Source: CALBJU01 sp965247125 (GTDB lineage Bacteria > Bacteroidota > Rhodothermia > Rhodothermales > UBA10348). Taken from it: DNA of 64,000 bases. The notes under the pieces are model-generated. The model was not told the DNA's origin and did no database searches. It saw nothing but the letters and a program-made list of their open reading frames with translations. A program made the translations under genes and the position numbers. Positions 25,081-32,299 of this stretch are shown piece after piece (position 1 is the stretch's first letter; every line of letters starts with the position of its first letter). Location: NCBI GenBank assembly GCA_965247125.1, contig CBDFGO010000003.1:1054001-1118000 (forward strand), read 5' to 3'.

Positions 25081-25740
25081 ATGCAAGACTCACAACGCTC
25101 TATGCGGATCATTCTTTTTGGACCTCCCGGAGTCGGAAAGGGCTCACAGGCTCAGTTTCTTTCCGAGCGTGAAAATGTGACCCACATTTCCACTGGTATC
25201 CTGCTGCGTCGCGCTATCGCGAGCGGTACGGATCTGGGTCGGGAGGCTCAGGTATTCGTTGAATCGGGAGAGCTGGTCCCTGGTGTGTTGGTTCGGAGTC
25301 TGGCTGAGGATGCGGTAAGTGACTGTAATTTTGAACGGTACGTCCTTGATGGGTACCCCAGGACCATTGAGCAAGCCGAGTGGATCGATGCGTTTCTGGC
25401 AGAAAACGAGGCGCCAATCGATACAGTGCTCAGCCTCAAGGTACCGAACTCTGTAATCGTGGACAGACTGTCGAAGCGCCGCGTACATACGGTCACCGGA
25501 GAAAACTACCACCTGGATTTCAAGCCTCCGCCGGCTGATGTAAACCCCTCGCTCATCATGCAGCGGACAGATGATATGCCGGACGCCATTCAACACCGCC
25601 TGGAAATTTATGATGAGGAGACTCATCCCGTTCAAGCGTATTATCGAGAGCGAGGGTTATTGCGGGAAATTGACGGAAACGGGGCTTTCGAAGAGGTCTA
25701 TGGCAGAATCTTGAGTGCCATTCGCGTATCTGTCAGCTAA
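25081..25740 (+). CDS. adk: Adenylate kinase
   Basis: 219 residues. The P-loop is GPPGVGKGSQA, AMP-binding segments are THISTGILLRRAI and LDGYPRTIEQAEW, and the LID begins RLSKRRVHTVTGENYHL and closes with QRTDDMP. Without the four LID cysteines it is of the non-zinc type. It balances AMP + ATP with 2 ADP in the cytoplasm. Two Met codons are possible (25081 and 25102); the family usually starts at MRIILFGPPG, so 25102 is quite possible. The polyprenyl synthase gene starts 20 bases after the stop, and HPr and enzyme I follow in the same direction. Confidence 0.95.
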   Translation: MQDSQRSMRIILFGPPGVGKGSQAQFLSERENVTHISTGILLRRAIASGTDLGREAQVFVESGELVPGVLVRSLAEDAVSDCNFERYVLDGYPRTIEQAEWIDAFLAENEAPIDTVLSLKVPNSVIVDRLSKRRVHTVTGENYHLDFKPPPADVNPSLIMQRTDDMPDAIQHRLEIYDEETHPVQAYYRERGLLREIDGNGAFEEVYGRILSAIRVSVS

Positions 25741-25759
25741 TAGAAGCCAGTTCACCAAG

Positions 25760-26746
25760 ATGGATGATCGCCCTGTACTGGAATTTCTTCAGCTGAACCT
25801 GGAGGATGTAAACTTTGCACTTACGGCTGTTGCTGAGGGCAGTACCCCGACACAGCTGTACGAGCCCGCTCGTTACATACTCGCTACATCCGGAAAGCGA
25901 TTCAGAGCACAATTGGTTCTGGCAGCCAGTTCGATTTTCGATGGCAGTAGGGAAGTTGCTCTAAAGGCTGCAGTCGCCGTGGAAGTATTCCACCTCTTCA
26001 CACTGGTTCATGATGACATCATGGATCGATCGGATTCTCGAAGAGGCATTGCCACTATTCATGCCAAGTGGGACGAACCGACCGCGATCTTGACGGGTGA
26101 TTTCCTGCTCGGACGCGCCTCGGAAATTCTTCTCGCCTATCCAGACGATAGGCTTCGGAGTGTCCTGAGCCGTTTTTCAAACACTGTCCGAATTCTTTGT
26201 GAGGGTCAAGTTCGGGACATGAGTTTTGAGCAGCGGGATGACGTCACACTTGAGGAGTATCTGCAGATGATCGATCAGAAGACCTCGGCGCTGTTGCAGA
26301 CAGCTCTTGTGCTGGGAGCAATGACAGGCTCGGCAGGTTCTTCAGATTTCGCTCAACTGGATCTGATTGGTCACCATCTCGGTCGTGCGTTTCAGATCCA
26401 GGACGATCTTCTTGATCTGGTGGCGGATTCTTCCGAATGGGGAAAACCCATCGGCGGAGACCTGACCTCTGGAAAGAGGTCTTTTTTGCTTCTCAAGGCA
26501 CTTGAGCTCGAACGGATCTCGGGAGATCGCTATTTTCACGAAGTTCAAAACAGCGGCGGACTCGATTACTCTCTCCTCGAGGAAGCACGGCTGAAAATGG
26601 ATGCCCTTGGAGTTGCCGAGTCCGCCCGCTCATCCGTTATATTGCACTCGGAAGCGGCGCTCGGCGGAATTAATAATCTTCCCTCAGGAACGGGCAAAGA
26701 TGCCCTGATCGCACTCACGGAAAAAATGCAGCGTCGACTTTACTGA
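25760..26746 (+). CDS. Polyprenyl diphosphate synthase
   Basis: 328 residues from ATG 25760; the start at 25715 overlapping adk is less likely. A trans-prenyltransferase: KRFRAQL binds isopentenyl diphosphate, VHDDIMDRSDSRRG is the first Asp-rich motif, QIQDDLLDLVAD the second, and GKPIGGDLTSGKRS follows. It builds the C15-C40 isoprenoid chain for quinones or undecaprenyl/carotenoid precursors. Chain length cannot be fixed by eye, though FHLFTLVHDD has bulky residues just before the first motif. It lies in a tight run with adk, ptsH and ptsI. Confidence 0.92.
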   Translation: MDDRPVLEFLQLNLEDVNFALTAVAEGSTPTQLYEPARYILATSGKRFRAQLVLAASSIFDGSREVALKAAVAVEVFHLFTLVHDDIMDRSDSRRGIATIHAKWDEPTAILTGDFLLGRASEILLAYPDDRLRSVLSRFSNTVRILCEGQVRDMSFEQRDDVTLEEYLQMIDQKTSALLQTALVLGAMTGSAGSSDFAQLDLIGHHLGRAFQIQDDLLDLVADSSEWGKPIGGDLTSGKRSFLLLKALELERISGDRYFHEVQNSGGLDYSLLEEARLKMDALGVAESARSSVILHSEAALGGINNLPSGTGKDALIALTEKMQRRLY

Positions 26747-26760
26747 GACCCGAATACCCC

Positions 26761-27030
26761 ATGGTTGAAAAAGAAGTAACGGTTACGAACCGGGCCGGCC
26801 TCCATACCCGGCCCGCATCAATGATCGTCCGAACTGCTGCACAGTTTGAGTCTGATTTTTTCATTCAAAAAGATGGGTTCGAGATAAACGGTAAAAGCAT
26901 CATTGGTGTGATGACACTCGCTGCCGAACATGGAGCGAAACTCACGTTGATCTTCGACGGCACCGACGAGGGAGATGCAGCTCAGGCAATGATGGATCTT
27001 TTTGAAAACGGCTTCGGAGAAGTGAAATAG
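26761..27030 (+). CDS. ptsH: Phosphocarrier protein HPr
   Basis: 89 residues. Active-site His15 is in RAGLHTRPAS and the regulatory Ser46 is in NGKSIIGVM, the site of HPr kinase/phosphorylase when present. It passes phosphate from enzyme I to PTS transporters or regulators. It sits 14 bases after the polyprenyl synthase gene and 14 before ptsI. No EII component or HPr kinase gene lies in the window, so the pair may serve a regulatory PTS branch. Confidence 0.96.
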   Translation: MVEKEVTVTNRAGLHTRPASMIVRTAAQFESDFFIQKDGFEINGKSIIGVMTLAAEHGAKLTLIFDGTDEGDAAQAMMDLFENGFGEVK

Positions 27031-27044
27031 GAAGTGTTTTATCT

Positions 27045-28850
27045 ATGGCGAGACAACGAACAGAAATGCACGAGTCTTCTGTTAACGGGAGACCTTCCTT
27101 TCACAGGAAGGGAATCGGGGTTTCACCGGGAATCGCGATTGGTCCGGCGTATCTGTACGCACGGCTTTCGTTTGAAGTTGAAAAACGCTCAATTGATGAC
27201 GACAAGCTTACATTCGAAGTTACTCGATTCGAAAGCGCAGTAAGGAAGGCGGAGAGGGATCTGCACAAGATTATCGATGTGACCCGGGAAAAGCTGGGGG
27301 AAGAGAGTTCCTCGATCTTCGAGGCCCAGCTTCTCATTCTTCGCGACGAAGCAGTCTACCCAGAGGTCGTCAAATACATTGAGGGCCACGAGGTGAATGC
27401 TGGCTTCGCGGTTCAGACGGTGATGGGGAAACACCGTCAAATGATGGAAGCCTCCGACAGTGAATATCTCCGTGAACGCGCCAACGATCTGCTGGACATT
27501 CAGGAACGGATCGTGCGACATCTTCGCCGTGGAAGAATTCTCTCCTCTGTCGAGGAAGAGACGATCGTGGTTGCAGAGAGCCTGACCGCCGCCGATATCA
27601 TTTTATTCAGTCGCCGCGGCATTCTCGGTTGTGCGACAGATTTTGGGGGACCGACTTCTCATGTTTCGATAATGGCCAGGGCTCTCGCTCTGCCGTCCGT
27701 GGTCAGCATGCACGGCATCACCACCGAAGTTGAAACGGGAGACATGCTCATCCTTGACGGCATCAAGGGAGAACTCATTGTCAACCCCGATGAAGAGACG
27801 CTCGCCGCGTACCGAACCATGCAGGAACGATATGCGCGGTTGCTACAACGTGACAAACAACTGCTCCATCTGCCAGCTGAAACTCTCGATGGCCATCGGA
27901 TTCAACTTCAAGCCAATTTGGAGTTGAAGGAAGAGCTCGACTTGCTCTCGGCTTATGGTGCAGAGGGGATTGGTCTTTTTCGGACAGAAATGCTTCTTCT
28001 CATGGAAGGGAAGGTGCTGGTAACAGAAGAGGAGCAGTTTGAAAACTATAAGAATGTCGTGGACGTCACGTCTCCAGGCGAGACGACGTTTCGGATACTG
28101 GACCTAGGGGGAGACAAGTTGCTCCCAATGGGTCACCGTGAACACAATCCATTCCTGGGGTGGCGTGGAATCCGCATTATGCTGGACAAAAAGGATCTTC
28201 TGATTCCCCAACTCCGTGCTATTCTCAGGGCCAGTATGTTTGGCCCGACCAGGATCTTGCTTCCCATGATCACGACGGTTACCGAGGTTCGAGACTTCAA
28301 AGAAGTGTTGTCCAGCACGATGAACGTCCTGGCCGAAGAGGGAATTCCGTTTAATCCAGATGTTCCACTTGGGATCATGGTGGAGGTGCCCTCGGTTGCG
28401 TTGATGGCGGACCTGTTCGCAAAGGAAGTGGACTTTTTCTCCATCGGGACGAACGACCTGACGCAATATGTACTGGCCGTAGACCGGGGCAATGACCTCG
28501 TTGCCGAGTTGTATGACGAAATGCATCCGGCAGTCCTGAAGCTGATTAAATTGACAACGAAAGCTGCGGCAAAGGCTGGAATACCGGTCAGCCTCTGCGG
28601 CGAACTTGCAACAAACCTGCGTGCTGTGCCCGTCTTGCTGGGTCTCGGCATTACATCGCTGAGCGCCTCACCGATTTATCTGCTGGCCATCAAGAGGGTC
28701 ATCCGGGCAATGAAACTCTCGGAAGGCGAGGCTCTTGCCAAGCGTGCGCTGTCCTCTTCCGATGCGGAGGAGTTCAAAGAGGTCATGGATAGCTGGCTCG
28801 ACAAACATGCATGCGGTGTATCGTTTTTTCTGGAAGGGAATGTTGCCTGA
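27045..28850 (+). CDS. ptsI: PTS enzyme I (phosphoenolpyruvate-protein phosphotransferase)
   Basis: 601 residues. An N-terminal HPr-binding helical region precedes the phospho-His domain with GGPTSHVSIMARAL, in which the His is phosphorylated by PEP. The C-terminal PEP-binding barrel has GIGLFRTEML, LDLGGDKLLP, FLGWRGIRI, GIMVEVPSVALM, FFSIGTNDLTQY and SLCGELA. It is about 25 residues longer than E. coli EI because of a polar N-terminal extension (MARQRTEMHESSVNG). It autophosphorylates from PEP and feeds HPr encoded directly upstream. Confidence 0.96.
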   Translation: MARQRTEMHESSVNGRPSFHRKGIGVSPGIAIGPAYLYARLSFEVEKRSIDDDKLTFEVTRFESAVRKAERDLHKIIDVTREKLGEESSSIFEAQLLILRDEAVYPEVVKYIEGHEVNAGFAVQTVMGKHRQMMEASDSEYLRERANDLLDIQERIVRHLRRGRILSSVEEETIVVAESLTAADIILFSRRGILGCATDFGGPTSHVSIMARALALPSVVSMHGITTEVETGDMLILDGIKGELIVNPDEETLAAYRTMQERYARLLQRDKQLLHLPAETLDGHRIQLQANLELKEELDLLSAYGAEGIGLFRTEMLLLMEGKVLVTEEEQFENYKNVVDVTSPGETTFRILDLGGDKLLPMGHREHNPFLGWRGIRIMLDKKDLLIPQLRAILRASMFGPTRILLPMITTVTEVRDFKEVLSSTMNVLAEEGIPFNPDVPLGIMVEVPSVALMADLFAKEVDFFSIGTNDLTQYVLAVDRGNDLVAELYDEMHPAVLKLIKLTTKAAAKAGIPVSLCGELATNLRAVPVLLGLGITSLSASPIYLLAIKRVIRAMKLSEGEALAKRALSSSDAEEFKEVMDSWLDKHACGVSFFLEGNVA

Positions 28851-28969
28851 CTGACGTTCGGTGCGCTGGTTGAGTATAAACCGGGGCGAAGAGCCCGTAG
28901 ATAGGAGGGCTGAAGAGGCGGGGTCGAAGGCGCCACACACTGGCATTTCCCACCAGCTTTGGTGTATTC

Positions 28970-28989
28970 TCCTCCACTATTGAGGAGGA
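28970..28989 (+). promoter_or_regulatory. Hairpin masking the Shine-Dalgarno of the ThDP enzyme gene
   Basis: TCCTCC (28970-28975) can pair with GGAGGA (28984-28989) across an 8-base loop. The 3' arm is the ribosome binding site GGAGG placed 8 bases before the ATG at 28997. A second small hairpin CACCA-GCTT-TGGTG (28951-28964) lies just upstream. This is one of the strongest SD sequences in the window, and sequestering it would allow translational control. Pairing is seen; regulation is inferred. Confidence 0.5.
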
Positions 28990-28996
28990 TTATATC

Positions 28997-30646
28997 ATGA
29001 CTGCTGCAGAACTTTTTGTCCGGTGTCTGGAAGAGGAGGGCGTAAAGTGGATCTTTGGCGTGCCTGGGGAGGAAAACGCTGATTTCATGATGGCGCTGGA
29101 GGATTCGCCCATCGAATTTGTGCTCTGCCGACATGAACAGGGCGCGGCATTTATGGCCGATGTGTATGGGAGACTGACAGGTGAGCCCGGAGTGTGTCTG
29201 GGAACGCTGGGTCCTGGTGCTACCAATCTGGTTACCGGTGTAGCGGACGCGAATATGGATCGCGCCCCTCTGATTGCCCTCACCGGGCAGGCGGACAGCC
29301 GCCGACAGCACAAGGAGAGCCATCAAAACATGGATGTGGTGGCCATGTTCAAGCCTGTGACGAAGTGGGCGACTCCGATAATAAATGCCGGCAACATCCC
29401 CGAAGTGATTCGCACGGCCTTCAAATTGGCTACGACGGAAAAGCCGGGTGCGTGTCATATCGAACTGGCAGAGGACATCGCCGAGCAGGAAATCAATGGC
29501 CTACAGCCGGTTCCATCTACCTATGCACGAAGGCCGGTACCGGCGGACAAGGTGGTCGATCAGGCCTGGGAATTGATCAAGGCTGCGAAGCGGCCCGTCA
29601 TCCTGGCCGGAAACGGTTGTGTTCGCAAGCGCGCCAGCAGGCAGCTTCGCCTGTTTGCGGAAGCGTCGAGAATTGGAGTGATAAACACGTTTATGGGCAA
29701 GGGCGCTGTACCGCGAAGCGCACCCTACAGCCTGTTCACAATCGGCTTGCAGTCCAAGGATTTCGTTGTCCATGCCATTGATGCGGCCGATCTGGTGATA
29801 ACGTTGGGCTACGATTTGGTCGAGTACCACCCCCGATTGTGGAATTCATCCGCTGACAAGCGGGTGATTCATGTTGATTTCCTTCCCGCCGAAGTGGATG
29901 AGCACTATCCGGTGGAGGTTGAAATTGTCGGCGATCTCGCCCACACGCTGTGGATGTTCAACGAGCGTATTGCAAAGGATCCCGTCCAGTTCGAGCTTCA
30001 GCAGCACGAGACCATTCGCCAGCAGATGCTGGACGATTTCTCGGCACACGCCGAGGACGAAACGGAGGGAAGCATTCGGCCGCAAAAGGTGTTGTGGGAC
30101 GTGCGTGAAGCCATGGGCCCAAACGATATACTGCTCAGTGATGTGGGCGCCCATAAAATGTGGATTGCGCGTTACTATCAGTGTGATGAGCCGAACACCT
30201 GCCTGATCTCCAATGGGTTTTGCTCCATGGGATTTGCGTTACCCGGCGCAATCGGCGCTGCGATTGCCAGTCCTGATTCTCACGTGCTCGCGATTTGCGG
30301 AGATGGTGGCTTCCTGATGAATGTTCAGGAGATGGAAACTGCACGGCGGATAAATGCCAACATTACGGTGATGATCTGGGAGGACCACGCATACGGATTG
30401 ATCGCCTGGAAGCAGTATTCCCATTTTGGGAAGCACACAGATCTCGCCTTTGACAATCCTGACTGGGTCCAGCTGGCCACTGCGTTTGATTGGCACGCGG
30501 AGGGAGTCGAGAATGCAGTAGATTTGCGCGGTGCGCTGGATCGAGCGATTGCTGATGAGCGCCCGAGCCTGGTCATTGTTCCCATTGACTATCGTGAAAA
30601 CAATAAGCTCACAGAGCGTTTGGGGGAAATTGCTCAGGCGATTTAG
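28997..30646 (+). CDS. Acetolactate-synthase-like ThDP-dependent enzyme
   Basis: 549 residues. The N-terminal pyrimidine-binding domain has GVPGEENADF and the activating Glu47 in RHEQGAAFMA. The central domain has RPVILAGNG. The C-terminal diphosphate site has GDGGFLMNVQEMETA. It resembles single-polypeptide catabolic acetolactate synthase (AlsS-like: two pyruvate to acetolactate and CO2), and no regulatory small subunit is nearby. Related ThDP enzymes use other keto acids, so the substrate is open. The strong SD inside a hairpin and the aldehyde dehydrogenase gene 26 bases downstream suggest a two-gene unit in which a decarboxylation product or an aldehyde is oxidised. Confidence 0.85.
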   Translation: MTAAELFVRCLEEEGVKWIFGVPGEENADFMMALEDSPIEFVLCRHEQGAAFMADVYGRLTGEPGVCLGTLGPGATNLVTGVADANMDRAPLIALTGQADSRRQHKESHQNMDVVAMFKPVTKWATPIINAGNIPEVIRTAFKLATTEKPGACHIELAEDIAEQEINGLQPVPSTYARRPVPADKVVDQAWELIKAAKRPVILAGNGCVRKRASRQLRLFAEASRIGVINTFMGKGAVPRSAPYSLFTIGLQSKDFVVHAIDAADLVITLGYDLVEYHPRLWNSSADKRVIHVDFLPAEVDEHYPVEVEIVGDLAHTLWMFNERIAKDPVQFELQQHETIRQQMLDDFSAHAEDETEGSIRPQKVLWDVREAMGPNDILLSDVGAHKMWIARYYQCDEPNTCLISNGFCSMGFALPGAIGAAIASPDSHVLAICGDGGFLMNVQEMETARRINANITVMIWEDHAYGLIAWKQYSHFGKHTDLAFDNPDWVQLATAFDWHAEGVENAVDLRGALDRAIADERPSLVIVPIDYRENNKLTERLGEIAQAI

Positions 30647-30672
30647 AGGCCTGCCTGATTTAGAGAAACGAC

Positions 30673-32103
30673 ATGAGTCTGAAAGATAGCTACCCGTACT
30701 ACCTGGCGAATGAGCCCCAGACGCCCAATCTCGATCTTGAGGTTGTCGACAAATACACCGGCGAGACGGCCTGCAGGGTTCCTCTTGCGGATCCCGAGGC
30801 CATTGACCGCGCAATCGCTGCCGCGGAAGCTGCGGCAGGTCCAATGGGGAAGATGGCGCCCTACGAGCGCCAGGATGTTCTAAATCACTGTGTCAGCCGC
30901 TTCAGGGAGCGTTTTGACGAGTTCTCCGAAGCCCTCTGTATTGAAGCAGGTAAGCCCATCAAAGACAGCCTGGGCGAGGTATCCCGCCTGATTGACACCT
31001 TCCGAGTGGCCGCCGAGGAGAGCGTGAGAATGCACGGTGTCGTGATGAACATGGAGATCTCACCACGAGCCCGTGGATATCGTGGAATGTGGAAACGGGT
31101 CCCCATCGGTGCATGCTCCTTCATTTCTCCCTTCAACTTTCCGTTGAATCTTGCCGCCCATAAAATCGCTCCAGCTCTGGCTGTCGGCTGTCCGTTTGTT
31201 CTGAAACCTGCAAGTCTGACTCCCGTCGGAGCACTTCTCATCGGTGAAATCCTGGCTGAAACCAATCTTCCAAAGGGTGCATTTTCCATCTTGCCCTGTC
31301 GCCGAGACGGCGCCGATCTGTTCACTACAGACGAGCGGTTCAAATTACTCAGCTTTACTGGATCTCCCGGAGTCGGATGGTCGCTCAAAGCGAAAGCAGG
31401 GAAGAAGAAAGTCATCCTGGAGCTCGGCGGAAATGCAGCTTGCATCGTTGATCGGGACGCGGATCTGGAAGACGCAGTAGAGCGCATTGTTTTCGGCGCC
31501 TTCTATCAATCCGGTCAGAGTTGTGTCGGAGTTCAGCGTGTCATCGTTCATGAGGATGTCTACGAGGATTTCCGCACACGTCTGGTGGATGCTACGAAGG
31601 TTCTCAAGATGGGTAACCCCAAAGATTCCGACACTTTCATAGGTCCGATGATTTCCGAGCGAGAGGCAACACAACTCAAGGGTTGGATCGATGAGGCTGT
31701 TGAGGCCGGGGCGAATCTCCTTTGCGGTGGAACGTGTGATGGAGCGATGCTTGAAGCAACACTGTTGGACAATGTCCCTCAGGGCCAGAGCGTCACTACG
31801 GAAGAGGCCTTCGGGCCCGTGGCGATTCTCAGTCGATTCGAAAACTTTGATGACGCGCTGAGTGAGGTAAATGATAGCGTGTTTGGCCTACAGGCTGGGG
31901 TCTTTACACGCGACCTCTATAACGCGAACAAAGCCTGGGATACACTTGAGGTGGGGGGTGTGATTATCGGTGATGTTCCATCCTGGCGCGTGGATCACAT
32001 GCCCTATGGTGGTGTCAAGGATAGTGGCCTCGGTCGAGAGGGTATCACCTTCGCCATGGAGGACATGACCGAAGTCCGATTAATGGTAGTACGGACACCC
32101 TGA
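30673..32103 (+). CDS. NAD(P)-dependent aldehyde dehydrogenase
   Basis: 476 residues. The Rossmann/catalytic domains show SPFNFPLNL, KPASLTPVGA, FTGSPGVGW (cofactor loop), ILELGGNAACIVD (general-base Glu), QSGQSCVGVQRV (nucleophile Cys) and EEAFGPVA. It resembles the succinate-semialdehyde/glyceraldehyde-3-phosphate (GapN) and lactaldehyde dehydrogenase group; the substrate is not decided. It follows the ThDP enzyme by 26 bases and is probably co-transcribed. Confidence 0.92.
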   Translation: MSLKDSYPYYLANEPQTPNLDLEVVDKYTGETACRVPLADPEAIDRAIAAAEAAAGPMGKMAPYERQDVLNHCVSRFRERFDEFSEALCIEAGKPIKDSLGEVSRLIDTFRVAAEESVRMHGVVMNMEISPRARGYRGMWKRVPIGACSFISPFNFPLNLAAHKIAPALAVGCPFVLKPASLTPVGALLIGEILAETNLPKGAFSILPCRRDGADLFTTDERFKLLSFTGSPGVGWSLKAKAGKKKVILELGGNAACIVDRDADLEDAVERIVFGAFYQSGQSCVGVQRVIVHEDVYEDFRTRLVDATKVLKMGNPKDSDTFIGPMISEREATQLKGWIDEAVEAGANLLCGGTCDGAMLEATLLDNVPQGQSVTTEEAFGPVAILSRFENFDDALSEVNDSVFGLQAGVFTRDLYNANKAWDTLEVGGVIIGDVPSWRVDHMPYGGVKDSGLGREGITFAMEDMTEVRLMVVRTP

Positions 32104-32299
32104 CCCTGATTATTGTGGCGCGACTTCGCCCTGCCAGTCTTGGGCACGCCCATCCTCCGCGTGGCATCAGACGGCGAGAATTCGGTTCGGACGTCTTAAT
32201 CGTCTGTCCAGATCGTTTCTCATACAAAAAGGAGTTCAGCGGCAGTTCGATAACCCGATGTGTTCTACTTTCAAGTACATCGGGAGTTAACGCGATCTC

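Noticed and set aside
28676..29458. Reverse-strand open frame of 260 codons over the ptsI end and the ThDP enzyme start
   Set aside because: It runs across two well-supported forward genes and their intergenic region, has Arg/Ser/His-rich shadow composition and no domain.
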